From Nitrosophilus kaiyonis (GTDB lineage Bacteria; Campylobacterota; Campylobacteria; Campylobacterales; Nitratiruptoraceae), in NCBI RefSeq assembly GCF_027943725.1, contig NZ_AP025696.1, positions 434,001-498,000 on the forward strand: 64,000 bases of DNA. Direction: 5' to 3'. Positions within the stretch are counted from its first letter, which is position 1. Every line of letters starts with the position of its first letter. The position numbers were made by a program, and so were the translations under genes. The notes under the pieces were generated by a model. That model was given only the letters and a program-made list of their open reading frames with translations, made no database searches and was not told where the DNA came from. Positions 28,037 to 38,094 of this stretch are shown piece by piece.

Positions 28037-29230
28037 ATGTTACCAATAATTGCGACAAAAGATGATTTTTCAAAATATGTTGAAGAGATAAAAAGTAGTG
28101 AAATTTATAAAGAGCCATTAGGTTTTGGTATAGCAAGGGTTGATAGAGGACAAAAAAACCCAGATAAAATTTTACAGGCAGTCTATCCAGTAATAAACTG
28201 GAAAGAAAATTATGGCTCTGCAGCAATATTTTTAAAAGCTCTTGATGAGTGTGGACTTGGTTTTGATAAAAACTCAAGTGAAGCTGTATTTGATGTTACA
28301 AGAGATTTTGTTGATAACTGTTTGAATGCATTTGCACCTTTTTTAAGTGAAGCAAAGGGAGATAGTCATAAAAATGTTCAAATAATTAAAATGCTTGATT
28401 CTCTAATTGATTATGAATGCGATAAATTTAAAATTGTATTCATTTTTGAAGATGAAGCTCCAAAAACAGTTGAATCTGTTTATCTAAAACTATATGCACT
28501 CTCTACAGGTAAAGCACCTCTTAGAGGAGTAAATCTAAATGGAGCTTTTGGAATACTTTCAAATGTGGCTTGGAGCGGCAACACTCCAATTGAGCTTGAT
28601 TGGCTTAGAGAAAATGAGATTGAACTAAAAATGAATGGTGAATATCCAGTAATTGACTCTGTTGATAAATTTCCAAGATTTTTACAACATATAATTCCTG
28701 CAGATAACACAAGAATACTTGATAGCTCTAAAGTAAGATTTGGTGCACAACTTGCTGCTGGAACTACAGTAATGCCAGGAGCTAGCTATATAAATTTCAA
28801 TGCTGGAACTCTTGGTCCTGTAATGGTTGAAGGAAGAATTAGTTCAAGTGCAGTTGTTGGAAAAGGAAGCGATATTGGAGGCGGAGCAAGTATTTTAGGT
28901 GTTCTTAGTGGAACAAGTGGCAATCCAATAAGCATAGGAGAAAACTGTCTTCTTGGAGCAAATTCAGTAACTGGTATTCCCCTTGGTGACGGATGTATTG
29001 TTGATGCTGGAATAGCAGTATTAGAAGGAACAAAATTTTTCATGAGTGAAAAATCTTTTGAAGAGATTAAAGAAGCAAATCCTGAGTGGAAAGCTGAATA
29101 TAAAGAGATTTTTAAAGGAAGAGAACTTGCTGGTTTAAATGGTCTTCATTTTAGACAAGATAGCACTACTGGACAAATGAAAGTTTTTAGAAGTAATAAA
29201 GAGGTTAAATTAAACGAAGAACTTCATTAA
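28037..29230 (+). CDS. dapD: Tetrahydrodipicolinate N-succinyltransferase, epsilon-type
   Basis: Lysine and diaminopimelate synthesis: succinylates tetrahydrodipicolinate. 397 aa, the long Campylobacterota form. The C-terminal half is a left-handed beta helix with hexapeptide repeats (LAAGTTVMPGASYINFNAGTLG, VVGKGSDIGGGASILGVLSGTSG, IGENCLLGANSVTGIPLGDGC). The N-terminal about 200 residues are phylum-specific. Its own ribosome site is AAAGGAG, 5 nt before ATG. A strong terminator follows. Confidence 0.93.
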   Translation: MLPIIATKDDFSKYVEEIKSSEIYKEPLGFGIARVDRGQKNPDKILQAVYPVINWKENYGSAAIFLKALDECGLGFDKNSSEAVFDVTRDFVDNCLNAFAPFLSEAKGDSHKNVQIIKMLDSLIDYECDKFKIVFIFEDEAPKTVESVYLKLYALSTGKAPLRGVNLNGAFGILSNVAWSGNTPIELDWLRENEIELKMNGEYPVIDSVDKFPRFLQHIIPADNTRILDSSKVRFGAQLAAGTTVMPGASYINFNAGTLGPVMVEGRISSSAVVGKGSDIGGGASILGVLSGTSGNPISIGENCLLGANSVTGIPLGDGCIVDAGIAVLEGTKFFMSEKSFEEIKEANPEWKAEYKEIFKGRELAGLNGLHFRQDSTTGQMKVFRSNKEVKLNEELH

Positions 29231-29232
29231 AT

Positions 29233-29258
29233 AAGTGAGGAAGTTTTCCTCACTTTAA
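29233..29258. terminator. Bidirectional terminator between dapD and accC
   Basis: Perfect 10-bp stem AAGTGAGGAA / TTCCTCACTT (29233-29242, 29246-29255) with a 3-nt loop, followed by T/A runs in both directions. The accC stop codon (29250-29252) lies within the stem. Confidence 0.85.
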
Positions 29259-30587
29259 AAATTTCTCATCAATATATTTTGTATCGTAATTATTTGATAT
29301 AAAATCTGGATTATCCATCAATTTTTTGTGAAAATCTATAGTTGTTTTAATACCTGTAACTTCAAATTCTTTTAAACATCTTTTCATTTTAGCTATAGCT
29401 TTTTCTCTATTTTCTCCCCAAACTATAAGTTTTGCTATCATTGAATCATAATACGGAGGCACGATATATCCAGCATATACATGGGTATCCATTCTTACAT
29501 CTTTTCCACCAGGTTGAATCCAACTTTTTATTTTTCCTGGGCTTGGTATAAATCTATTTGGATCTTCAGCATTTATTCTACACTCAATTGCATGCCCTTT
29601 TAACTCAATATCTTCTTGAGAAAAAAGCTTTTCTCCCTGAGCAACTCTTATCATCCACTCAATAATATCAACTCCACTTACCATTTCACTAACAGGATGT
29701 TCTACTTGAAGCCTTGTATTCATCTCCATGAAATAAAAGTTCTTATCTGCGTCAACTAAAAACTCAATAGTTCCGGCCCCTTCATACTTAATAGCTTTTG
29801 CAGCTTTTACTGCAGTTTGCAATAGATTTTCTCTTGTTTTTTCATCAAGCAGTACTGCTGGAGATTCTTCAAGCATTTTTTGATGACGCCTTTGAAGTGA
29901 ACAGTCTCTTTCTCCTAAATGAATAACATTTCCATGAGAATCGCCAATTAGCTGCACTTCAATATGCCTTGGGTTTTTGATAAATTTTTCCATATAAATA
30001 GTTCCATCACCAAAGGCACTTATTGCTTCACTCTCAGCTGCTAAAAAGGCATTTTCTATATAACTTTCATCTTCAACTACTCTCATACCTTTTCCACCAC
30101 CGCCAGCAGCAGCTTTTAAAATGATTGGATAGCCTATCTCTTTTGCTTTTTTCTTTGCATCTTCAATATCTTTAATTGCACCCTCGCTTCCAGGAATCAC
30201 TGGAACACCAGCTTTTCTCATAACCTCTTTAGCTTTGCTTTTATCGCTCATAAGCTGCATAACTTCTAAAGATGGTCCTATAAATTTAATATCATGAAGA
30301 TTACATATCTCTACAAACTGTTGATTTTCACTTAAAAAACCATATCCTGGAAAAATTGCATCGCATCCACTTATTTCTGCTGCACTTATAATTGCAGGAA
30401 TATTAAGATAACTATCACTGCTTTTTTCTGGGCCTATGCAGATTGCAGCATCAGCAAGTTTTAAATAATGTGCATCTTTATCTGCACTAGAGTAAACAGC
30501 AATTGCCTCTTTACCCATCTCTTTAATTGTTCTTATAGCTCTAAGTGCGATCTCTCCTCTATTTGCAATCAATATTTTCTTTATCAT
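29250..30587 (-). CDS. accC: Biotin carboxylase subunit of acetyl-CoA carboxylase
   Basis: ATP-grasp enzyme carboxylating the biotin on AccB in the first step of fatty-acid synthesis. 445 aa. Blocks: ILIANRGEIALRAIRT, KAAAGGGGKGMRVV (ATP loop), LGERDCSLQRRHQKMLEE, FLVDADKNFYFMEMNTRLQVEHPVSEMVSGVD. It begins directly after accB (TAA/ATG adjacent), so one operon. Confidence 0.97.
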   Translation of the reverse strand: MIKKILIANRGEIALRAIRTIKEMGKEAIAVYSSADKDAHYLKLADAAICIGPEKSSDSYLNIPAIISAAEISGCDAIFPGYGFLSENQQFVEICNLHDIKFIGPSLEVMQLMSDKSKAKEVMRKAGVPVIPGSEGAIKDIEDAKKKAKEIGYPIILKAAAGGGGKGMRVVEDESYIENAFLAAESEAISAFGDGTIYMEKFIKNPRHIEVQLIGDSHGNVIHLGERDCSLQRRHQKMLEESPAVLLDEKTRENLLQTAVKAAKAIKYEGAGTIEFLVDADKNFYFMEMNTRLQVEHPVSEMVSGVDIIEWMIRVAQGEKLFSQEDIELKGHAIECRINAEDPNRFIPSPGKIKSWIQPGGKDVRMDTHVYAGYIVPPYYDSMIAKLIVWGENREKAIAKMKRCLKEFEVTGIKTTIDFHKKLMDNPDFISNNYDTKYIDEKFLK

Positions 30588-31058
30588 TTAGAGCCTCTCA
30601 ACCAAAAATAGTGGCATATCATATTCTACTGGCTGTCCATCCTCAACTAAAATCTCCAAAATTTTACAATCAAACTCAGCCTCTATCTCATTAAATATTT
30701 TCATAGCTTCAATTATTCCTATAGTTTGCCCTTTGCTTACTCTATCTCCAACCTTTACAAAAGGAGGAGAGTCTGGACTTGGTGCTCTATAAAATGTTCC
30801 AACCATTGGAGAAGTAATATATTCGCCTTTTTTAGGTGCTTCAGCTTTTTCTTCTTTAGAAACCTCAGTTGTAACAGATGGTGCAACAGGTGCTGAAGGA
30901 GTTTGTGTTGGTGCCTGTGTTACTTGCACTGATGGCTGCAAAGCTGTTTCAAAACCTTTTTGCAAAGATATTTCAAAATCTTTATCTTTAACTTTTAGTT
31001 TGTTTAGCCCACTTTTATCAAAAATCCTTATTATTTCTTTTATCTCTTTAAAATCCAT
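30588..31058 (-). CDS. accB: Biotin carboxyl carrier protein
   Basis: 156 aa. An N-terminal domain and a Pro/Thr/Val-rich linker (about 43-75) are followed by the biotinyl domain with the attachment motif EAMKIFNEIE (Lys120), where the usual AMKM is AMKI. The upstream gap carries a heptad array (31078-31215). Confidence 0.96.
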   Translation of the reverse strand: MDFKEIKEIIRIFDKSGLNKLKVKDKDFEISLQKGFETALQPSVQVTQAPTQTPSAPVAPSVTTEVSKEEKAEAPKKGEYITSPMVGTFYRAPSPDSPPFVKVGDRVSKGQTIGIIEAMKIFNEIEAEFDCKILEILVEDGQPVEYDMPLFLVERL

Positions 31059-31077
31059 TGCTAATCCTTAGTTTGAA

Positions 31078-31215
31078 AGTTTATAATTGGAAATTAGGAA
31101 TTGGAAATTGGGAATTAGTTAATATAGTTGAAAAACAAATTAGATAAATTCCGATCATCTAATCACTTGAGTATTTTAATTTAACCAAATTCCAAATTCC
31201 CAATTCCTAATTACA
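31078..31215. repeat. Opposed heptad arrays of the GGAATTA type
   Basis: Left array ATTGGAA, ATTAGGA, ATTGGGA (31086-31120). Right array AAATTCC, CAATTCC, TAATTAC (about 31188-31212). Located between divergent accB and dcd, so any promoter must be inside or just outside the arrays; TATAAT at 31231-31236 on the plus strand fits dcd. Confidence 0.75.
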
Positions 31216-31230
31216 CTAATTTTAATTTGC

Positions 31231-31236
31231 TATAAT
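31231..31236 (+). promoter_or_regulatory. -10 box of dcd
   Basis: TATAAT in TTTGCTATAATATC, 43 nt before the dcd ATG. No -35 consensus is visible, as is usual for Campylobacterota promoters, which rely on an extended -10 and periodic T-rich upstream DNA. Confidence 0.55.
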
Positions 31237-31279
31237 ATCATAAATTTTATAAATATATATTTTAATTTGAAGGGTTCCA

Positions 31280-31837
31280 ATGGGATTAAAAGCAGATTGT
31301 TGGATTAGAGAAAAAGCACTAAAAGAGAAAATGATTGAGCCTTTTTGCGAGGAACAAATAGGAAAAGGCGTAGTTAGTTACGGACTTAGTAGTTATGGAT
31401 ATGACATAAGAGTAAGTGATGAGTTCAAAATTTTTACAAATGTTAATGCAGAAGTTGTTGATCCAAAACATTTTGATGAGAGAAATGTTGTAGATTTTAA
31501 AGGAGATGTCTGTATAGTTCCTCCAAACTCTTTTGCATTAGCTAGAACGGTAGAATATTTTAGAATTCCAAGAAATGTTTTGGCAATATGTTTAGGAAAA
31601 AGTACTTATGCAAGATGTGGAATTATTGTAAATGTTACTCCATTTGAGCCAGAATTTGAAGGTCATATTACAATTGAGATATCAAACACAACTCCACTTC
31701 CAGCAAAAATTTATGCAAATGAAGGAATTGCACAGGTTCTTTTTTTAGAAGGTGATGAAGATTGTGAAATAAGCTATAAAGATAAAAAAGGAAAATATCA
31801 AAAACAAAGAGGAATAACTCTTCCAAAAATATTATAA
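31280..31837 (+). CDS. dcd: dCTP deaminase
   Basis: Deaminates dCTP to dUTP, feeding dTMP synthesis. 185 aa. Blocks: [85 protein letters not shown] with the catalytic glutamate in that last block. The 3' end overlaps asnB by 6 nt in convergent orientation. Confidence 0.97.
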   Translation: MGLKADCWIREKALKEKMIEPFCEEQIGKGVVSYGLSSYGYDIRVSDEFKIFTNVNAEVVDPKHFDERNVVDFKGDVCIVPPNSFALARTVEYFRIPRNVLAICLGKSTYARCGIIVNVTPFEPEFEGHITIEISNTTPLPAKIYANEGIAQVLFLEGDEDCEISYKDKKGKYQKQRGITLPKIL

Positions 31838-33547
31838 AAATCTTCTCTCAAACCATAGTAAAAATGCCAATACAAGCCAAAAGTGACGAGAAAATCTGTT
31901 TCTTTTGGCATTTTTTATCAAAAATTTAAGCTGTTCTTCTTTAAAAAATCTCACTTCTTTATTTATTTTTTCTATTTTTAAAATATATTGGCTATTTTTG
32001 AGCCACTCCATATGTGGATATGAAAAGCCTCTCTTTTTTCTTTCAATAATCTCTTTTGGTATATATTTAGCTGCAATTTTTTTTAGAATATATTTTGGCT
32101 CTTTATCTCTTTTTTTTGAAAATGCAGCATATAATAATCTTTTATCAAGAAGAGGCGTTCTTGCTTCAATTGTATTTGCCATACTTACCATATCTAACTT
32201 TTTAAGATAAAGAGATTCAAGTCTTACTTTTAAATCCAAAAAGGTAAAAAAATCAACCTCTTTTTCAAAATTGCTATTTCTCCACTCATCAAGATGTCCC
32301 TTTATACATAATAGCGACTCATTATCTTTAACATTTTGTTTTAAAAAGAGATTTTTTTGTAGGTCTGTAAAAACTTCACAACTTGAGCGAAAAATCACCT
32401 CATCATTAAAAACCCTTTTATACCACTCCCACTCCTTATTTGGACTAAAGTTGCTTTTAAAATAGTTTTTTAGCCAATTTTTATATTTTAAATTTTTAGC
32501 TCTATATAGATCCAAAAACTCAAAATATTGGCGATATCCTAAGAAAATTTCATCTCCCCCTTCTCCACTTAAAACAACTCTAAATCCATCTTTTTTAATC
32601 TGTTTAAATAAAAAATATAGAGGTAAACTTGCGCTATCCCCAATAGGCTCATCAAAATGATCTATTAAAAAATCAAAACTTTCAAAAAAATCATCTTTTG
32701 TAAAAATAAACTCTTTATGCTCACTTTTTATATGATTAGCAACAATTTTTGCATATTTTAATTCGCTATATTTTTCCTCTTTATATCCAATAGAATAGGT
32801 AGTGAGTTTTTTTTGCTCTTGTTTAGCTAATGCACTAACTAAAGAACTATCAACTCCTCCACTAAGAAGTGAAGCAACTTCAAAATCTCCTTGCAATCTT
32901 TTTCTTATTGAATCTATTAAAATTTTTTCGATATCGCCATTTTCTTTTTTTAAAAGAGTATCAAATCTATCTATCTCATATGAAAAATTTTCAATATCAA
33001 ATTTTAAAATCTCTCCTGAATTAATCTTATAGATATCTTTATAAAAAGTTGAGCGATTAGGAATGGAGCCAAATGATAGATAGCAGCTTAGAGCATTTTT
33101 ATTAAATTCTGCCTTTTTTATATAGTGCAAAATTGCTTTTATCTCTAAAGCAAAAATAAAAATTTCACTATTTTTATAAAAATAGAGTGGTTTTTTCCCA
33201 AAAATATCTTTTGCAAGATATAGATTTTTTTTATCATAAATCCCAAAAGAGAACATTCCTTCTAATTTTTCAAAATTTGGATAAGCTTTAATAATAGCTT
33301 CAGTATCACTTAATACATCAAAATCTTTATAGTTATATATCTCACCATTAAAAACTAAAACTTTATTATCTTTTATTAAAGGCTGATTTACATCTTTATT
33401 TAAAATATATAATCTATTATGACCAAGAAAGATATTTTTATCTTTATAAAATCCTTGAAAATCTTTTCCTCTATGAATTAAAAGATTTAAAGACTCTTTT
33501 GCTCTTTTTTCATCATACCTTCCAACAACTCCTAAAAAGCCACACAT
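31832..33547 (-). CDS. asnB: Asparagine synthase, glutamine-hydrolysing
   Basis: 571 aa. N-terminal class II glutaminase with Cys2 as nucleophile (MCGFLGVVG) and HRGKDFQG; C-terminal synthetase with the pyrophosphate loop [14 protein letters not shown] and [15 protein letters not shown]. It makes asparagine from aspartate, or may modify surface polysaccharide in some relatives; no glycan cluster is nearby, so the amino-acid role is preferred. Only 14 bp separate it from the CorA-like gene upstream. Confidence 0.93.
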   Translation of the reverse strand: MCGFLGVVGRYDEKRAKESLNLLIHRGKDFQGFYKDKNIFLGHNRLYILNKDVNQPLIKDNKVLVFNGEIYNYKDFDVLSDTEAIIKAYPNFEKLEGMFSFGIYDKKNLYLAKDIFGKKPLYFYKNSEIFIFALEIKAILHYIKKAEFNKNALSCYLSFGSIPNRSTFYKDIYKINSGEILKFDIENFSYEIDRFDTLLKKENGDIEKILIDSIRKRLQGDFEVASLLSGGVDSSLVSALAKQEQKKLTTYSIGYKEEKYSELKYAKIVANHIKSEHKEFIFTKDDFFESFDFLIDHFDEPIGDSASLPLYFLFKQIKKDGFRVVLSGEGGDEIFLGYRQYFEFLDLYRAKNLKYKNWLKNYFKSNFSPNKEWEWYKRVFNDEVIFRSSCEVFTDLQKNLFLKQNVKDNESLLCIKGHLDEWRNSNFEKEVDFFTFLDLKVRLESLYLKKLDMVSMANTIEARTPLLDKRLLYAAFSKKRDKEPKYILKKIAAKYIPKEIIERKKRGFSYPHMEWLKNSQYILKIEKINKEVRFFKEEQLKFLIKNAKRNRFSRHFWLVLAFLLWFERRFL

Positions 33548-33561
33548 TATTTAAGAGCACC

Positions 33562-34503
33562 TTAAATCCATTTTTTTCTCTTTAGCCATCTATAAATTAA
33601 AAACCCAATTATTAAATTTATACCCCAAATATAAAAATATCCATATTTCCAGTTAAGTTCAGGCATATATTTAAAATTCATCCCATAATTTCCAACAATA
33701 AATGTTAATGGTAAAAATATCAAAGATATTGCAGCAAGTCTTTGCATTGCCTGATTCATCCTATTTGATAAAAAACCCATCAAAAGATTTTGCAGATAGC
33801 CTGTTCTTTCAAGATATGATTTAGATTCGTTTATTAAAAAGGAGAGATGCTCTTTTAAATCGATAAATTCAAATTTTAACTTTTTTCTTATCGCAGTTGG
33901 ATAGTGATTATATATCTTATTTATAATATCATTTTCAAGTACGCTTTGTTTTGCTATTCTATTTAAACTTCTTCTTGCAAAATATAATCTTTTTTGAATC
34001 TCATCTTCATCTACCTCTTTATCAAAAATATTATCTTCAATCTCTTCGAGTTTATCATCTATAAAATCAACTATTCCCATAGTATTATCTATCAAAATAT
34101 CCATAATTATATATGTTAAATACTCTATAGAGTCAGTTGCTTTGTATCTTCTATAAAATCTTCCAACCATCTTTTTTGTTACATCTTCATATTCTGAAAG
34201 GAAAATTAGCTTCTCTTTTGTAATAATCAAAACTATGTTTGTATCTTCAAAAAGAAGTTCATCCTCTTTTGAAGGCTTGAAAAATTTTAAAATAATTAAC
34301 TTAAATCCTTCATTCTCTTCATAAGCAACACTTTGGTCTTCACTTTTAATATCTTCAATGAAACTCTCATGAAAACCATTTTCTAACAGCCAATCTAAAA
34401 TATTTTTATTTTTAGTTGTAGTAAATACTATCTGCTTTTTTCCAACTTCTAAACTTATCTCATCTTCACCTTTTTTATAAAGTTTATCAGCAAAAACATA
34501 CAT
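33562..34503 (-). CDS. corA: CorA-family divalent cation channel
   Basis: 313 aa. A large N-terminal cytosolic funnel domain and two C-terminal membrane helices. The selectivity motif is YGMNFKYMPELNWKYGY (GMN). The family conducts Mg2+, and some members Co2+, Ni2+ or Zn2+. A longer frame from 34551 would overlap the preceding gene. ATG 34503 follows AAGGA at 5 nt and is the better start. Confidence 0.93.
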   Translation of the reverse strand: MYVFADKLYKKGEDEISLEVGKKQIVFTTTKNKNILDWLLENGFHESFIEDIKSEDQSVAYEENEGFKLIILKFFKPSKEDELLFEDTNIVLIITKEKLIFLSEYEDVTKKMVGRFYRRYKATDSIEYLTYIIMDILIDNTMGIVDFIDDKLEEIEDNIFDKEVDEDEIQKRLYFARRSLNRIAKQSVLENDIINKIYNHYPTAIRKKLKFEFIDLKEHLSFLINESKSYLERTGYLQNLLMGFLSNRMNQAMQRLAAISLIFLPLTFIVGNYGMNFKYMPELNWKYGYFYIWGINLIIGFLIYRWLKRKKWI

Positions 34504-34516
34504 CGTTTTCCTTTTA

Positions 34517-35311
34517 TTAAAATATACAACCTCTATATCTATATTTTTCAAATATTTTCAAAACATCATCATCAATATCTTCTTTAAGAGGTAAAATCAA
34601 TACTGCTTTATATAACTCTTCACACGTTGGCAAAGATTTACTTTTAAAAAGAGTAATTTTATATAAAGGTTTAAATCTAACTTTAACATCAATTTTTTTA
34701 TTTAAAAGCTCTTGATAAATATCCTCTTTTGGACAATATAAAGAGGGCTTTAATAATATTGGATAACTTTTCTTTAATGTTTTATTACCTATATTTAATA
34801 TATCAAAATAGGGACTGTTTTGAAATTTTTCATTAAAATATTTAACCATTTCATTTGAATTTTTAATCTGTTCATCTAAATTTTCTACATCACAAGGTTT
34901 TGCAATATCTTTTATTCCTAAAGAAATTACATCAAAATTCCAAAGTTTTGCTTTTTTTATTCCGCCATTTAAAAAAAGCTTAGTTTTTTCAAAAATCTCT
35001 TTATCGAAAAATTCAGCCTTTATGCAGTTTTTATATTTTTTTACAAATACTTTTGCCTCACCTATATTTTCTCCAAAATTTTGAAAAACAATATCAGATT
35101 TTGGTATGAAAGTCTCAAAAAAATTATGAATAATATCTGCACTGCTTGAAAAATCAAATTTTGAATCTACATATTCTATATCAATATTTAAAATTTTTGC
35201 TATATTTGCAAAAAATGTAGGAGAAATAGGATTTAATTTTATCTTTTTATATCCAAAGGCATGCAATAATGCCATATACAAAATCTGGATATTTTTAGAG
35301 TATAAAACCAT
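34517..35311 (-). CDS. Degenerate DegT/DnrJ/EryC1 aminotransferase-like protein
   Basis: 264 aa. The N-terminal half resembles the front of sugar aminotransferases (ILYMALLHAFGYKKIKLNPISPTFFANIAKILNIDIEYVDS), and the C-terminal part resembles their end (DVKVRFKPLYKITLF..., LPTCEELYKAVLILPL). It is about 100 residues shorter than the family, and the region expected to hold the PLP lysine (VISLGIKDIAK) is poorly conserved, so catalysis is doubtful. Upstream of corA, 13 nt apart from its likely start; probably same transcript. Function unknown. Confidence 0.6.
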   Translation of the reverse strand: MVLYSKNIQILYMALLHAFGYKKIKLNPISPTFFANIAKILNIDIEYVDSKFDFSSSADIIHNFFETFIPKSDIVFQNFGENIGEAKVFVKKYKNCIKAEFFDKEIFEKTKLFLNGGIKKAKLWNFDVISLGIKDIAKPCDVENLDEQIKNSNEMVKYFNEKFQNSPYFDILNIGNKTLKKSYPILLKPSLYCPKEDIYQELLNKKIDVKVRFKPLYKITLFKSKSLPTCEELYKAVLILPLKEDIDDDVLKIFEKYRYRGCIF

Positions 35312-35401
35312 AAATCTTCCTTACATATATTATATATCAATAACCGATATCATTATATTAAATTTTATGTTAGAATAGCGAAAAAAATCTGTAGGATAGA
35401 T

Positions 35402-37606
35402 ATGGGAAAAAATCTAATAATAGTTGAATCACCTGCAAAAGCAAGAACAATAAAAAATTTTCTTGGAAAAAATTATGAAGTAATTGCTTCAAAAGGTCAT
35501 ATTAGAGATCTTCCAAAAAGCAGTTTTGGAATTAAAATAGAAGAGGGAAAATTTGAACCCCAATATAGGGTAGATAAAGAGCACTCTGGGGTTGTAAAAC
35601 AGATAAAAGATCTTGCAAAAAAGAGTGATACCATCTATATTGCAACAGATGAAGATAGAGAGGGTGAAGCAATAGGATTTCATATAGCTAAAGCTATTGG
35701 AAAAGAGCCTGAAAAGCTTCCAAGAATCGTATTTCATGAGATTACAAAAAATGCAATAAAAAAGGCTCTAGAAAATCCAAGATCAATAGATATGAATAGA
35801 GTCAATGCTCAACAAGCAAGGAGACTACTTGATAGAATTGTTGGATATAAATTAAGCCCTCTTTTATCAAATAAAATTCAAAGAGGACTTAGTGCTGGTA
35901 GGGTACAAAGTGCTGCATTAAAACTTGTTGTTGATAGAGAAAGAGAGATAAAAGCTTTTGTACCACAAGAGTATTGGAGTATTGAGGCAAAATTTAATGA
36001 AATTATAGATAGCATTTTAGTTGAATTTCAAGGTAAAAAAATAGAAAAACTATCTATAAAAGAGCAAAATGAGGCAAAAAATATTGTTGATACACTGAAA
36101 AATGAAACCTTCACTGTATCAAAAATAGAAAAAAAACAAAGAACTACAAAATCACCAGCTCCTTTTATGACATCAACACTGCAGCAAACTGCTTCTACTC
36201 AGCTAGGATTTTCTCCAAAAAAGACTATGATGATAGCCCAAAAACTTTATGAAGGTGTCCAAACTGATAAAGGAATTACAGGTGTAATAACATATATGAG
36301 AACAGATAGCCTAAATATAGCAAAAGAGGCAATTGAGGCTGCAAGAGAAAAGATAGAAAAAAGTTATGGGAAAGAGTATCTTCCAAAAAATGCAAAAATA
36401 TATACAACTAAAGCAAAAGGGGCTCAAGAGGCTCATGAGGCTATTAGGCCAACTATGATTGATTTTACACCACAAATTGCTGCAAATTATTTAACACCTG
36501 ATGAATTAAAACTTTACACCCTTATCTATAATAGATTTTTGGCTTCTCAGGCAAAAGATGCAATCTTTGAGACTCAAACTATCTATTTTTCTTCAAAAGA
36601 TGGAGTATTTAAAGCAAATGGGAGAAGACTTGTTTTTGATGGTTTTTATAAAATTTTAGGCGGGGCTGAAAAAGAAAAACTTCTACCTGAGTTAGAAGTT
36701 GGAGAGAGTGTAAATCTATCTAAAATAGAAGCGATTCAACACTTTACAGAACCACCAGCAAGATATTCTGAAGCAAGTTTAATTAAAAAATTAGAATCTT
36801 TAGGTATCGGAAGACCATCAACTTATGCACCAACAATTGCACTTTTACAAGCAAGAGACTATATAAAAATAGAAAAAAAACAGCTTATTCCCACAGAAAC
36901 AGCATTTAAAGTTATTGAAGTTTTAGAAAAGCATTTTCCAAATATAGTAGATAGTTCGTTTACTGCTAAAATGGAAGAGGAACTTGATGAAATTGCTCAA
37001 GCAAAAAAAGATTGGCAAAAAGTATTATGGGATTTTTATGAACCATTTATTAGTCAGATAGAAAAAGGGAAAAAAGAGATAAAAAGCCAAAAAATTGCAA
37101 TTCCTGTTGGAAGAACTTGTCCTGAATGTGGAGCTGAACTTGTTAAAAGAAGCGGTAGATTTGGCGAATTTATAGCTTGTAGCGCCTTTCCAAAATGTAA
37201 ATACACTGAACAGATAGAAAAAGAGGAAAAAGAAGAGAAAAAAGAGGAGACTTCTGAAGAGGTTTGCGAAAAATGTGGCTCACCAATGGTTGTAAAAAGA
37301 GGGCCTAGAGGCGAATTTTTAGCTTGTAGTGCTTATCCAAAATGTAAAAATACAAAACCCCTAAAGAAAAGCGAACCAAAAAAACTTGATGTAAAATGTC
37401 CAGAATGTGGAGGAGATATAGTTGAGAGATTTTCAAAAAGAGGTAAATTTTATGGATGTGCAAACTATCCAAAATGTACATTTGTATCAAAATATGAACC
37501 TGTAAATAAAAAATGTCCAGAGTGCAATTATCTAATGGCAAAAAGAACATATAGAAAAAAAGAGATTTATGAATGCATAAAGTGCAAATATAGAGAAGAG
37601 ATATGA
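35402..37606 (+). CDS. topA: DNA topoisomerase I
   Basis: Type IA enzyme relaxing negative supercoils. 734 aa. Toprim domain at the N terminus (IVESPAKARTI, TDEDREGEAIGFH), active-site Tyr298 in GVITYMRTDS, then four C-terminal Cys4 zinc ribbons (CPECGAEL, CEKCGSPM, CPECGGDI, CPECNYLM starts). A -10-like TAGAAT lies at 35371-35376. It overlaps the following phosphodiesterase gene by 4 nt (ATGA). Confidence 0.97.
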   Translation: MGKNLIIVESPAKARTIKNFLGKNYEVIASKGHIRDLPKSSFGIKIEEGKFEPQYRVDKEHSGVVKQIKDLAKKSDTIYIATDEDREGEAIGFHIAKAIGKEPEKLPRIVFHEITKNAIKKALENPRSIDMNRVNAQQARRLLDRIVGYKLSPLLSNKIQRGLSAGRVQSAALKLVVDREREIKAFVPQEYWSIEAKFNEIIDSILVEFQGKKIEKLSIKEQNEAKNIVDTLKNETFTVSKIEKKQRTTKSPAPFMTSTLQQTASTQLGFSPKKTMMIAQKLYEGVQTDKGITGVITYMRTDSLNIAKEAIEAAREKIEKSYGKEYLPKNAKIYTTKAKGAQEAHEAIRPTMIDFTPQIAANYLTPDELKLYTLIYNRFLASQAKDAIFETQTIYFSSKDGVFKANGRRLVFDGFYKILGGAEKEKLLPELEVGESVNLSKIEAIQHFTEPPARYSEASLIKKLESLGIGRPSTYAPTIALLQARDYIKIEKKQLIPTETAFKVIEVLEKHFPNIVDSSFTAKMEEELDEIAQAKKDWQKVLWDFYEPFISQIEKGKKEIKSQKIAIPVGRTCPECGAELVKRSGRFGEFIACSAFPKCKYTEQIEKEEKEEKKEETSEEVCEKCGSPMVVKRGPRGEFLACSAYPKCKNTKPLKKSEPKKLDVKCPECGGDIVERFSKRGKFYGCANYPKCTFVSKYEPVNKKCPECNYLMAKRTYRKKEIYECIKCKYREEI

Positions 37607-38094
37607 AAATAGGGATAATTTCAGATACCCATAATAGAGTAGATCTTACTAAAGAGGCTATAAATAAGTTAATAGAGTTTAATATCTCTTACTTAATACA
37701 TGCTGGCGATATTGGAAAAGATGTTGCAAATTTTTTAGATAGTTTAGATATAAAAACTGTTGCAGTTTTAGGCAATACTGATACAAATATTCAAAAAGAG
37801 CATAAAAATTTAAATATACAAACTCAGCCATACTACTTTAAAATTAAAGATACCACATTTAAACTTATGCATCAGCCATATTTTCTAACTCCAGATAGTG
37901 ATGTTATAATTTATGGACATTTACACAAATTTGAATGCAGTAAACAAAAAAGTTTATATATAAATCCTGGAGAGGTTTGTGCAAGAGAAAAACCAAAAAT
38001 AGAGTGCGCATTATTATATTTAGATGGTTTTGAGGTAAATTATATACATAAAGATTTAGAAAAAGAGCTTTGGATTGAAAAAAAGGTTTGTTAA
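37603..38094 (+). CDS. YfcE/MJ0936-type metallophosphodiesterase
   Basis: 163 aa calcineurin-like phosphoesterase with all metal-ligand motifs: GIISDTHNR, IHAGDIG, LGNTD, YGHLHK and YINPGE. Small members of this family hydrolyse phosphodiesters in vitro, and the natural substrate is unclear. Coupled to topA (4-nt overlap) and to bioB (TAATG overlap), forming a topA-pde-bioB run. Confidence 0.92.
   Translation: MKIGIISDTHNRVDLTKEAINKLIEFNISYLIHAGDIGKDVANFLDSLDIKTVAVLGNTDTNIQKEHKNLNIQTQPYYFKIKDTTFKLMHQPYFLTPDSDVIIYGHLHKFECSKQKSLYINPGEVCAREKPKIECALLYLDGFEVNYIHKDLEKELWIEKKVC

Noticed and set aside
31832-33547. asnB as part of a surface-glycan cluster
   Set aside because: No glycosyltransferase or nucleotide-sugar genes are adjacent; the degenerate aminotransferase-like gene alone is not enough.
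34504-34551. Extended corA-like start at 34551
   Set aside because: It overlaps the end of the upstream gene and has no ribosome site; ATG 34503 follows AAGGA.
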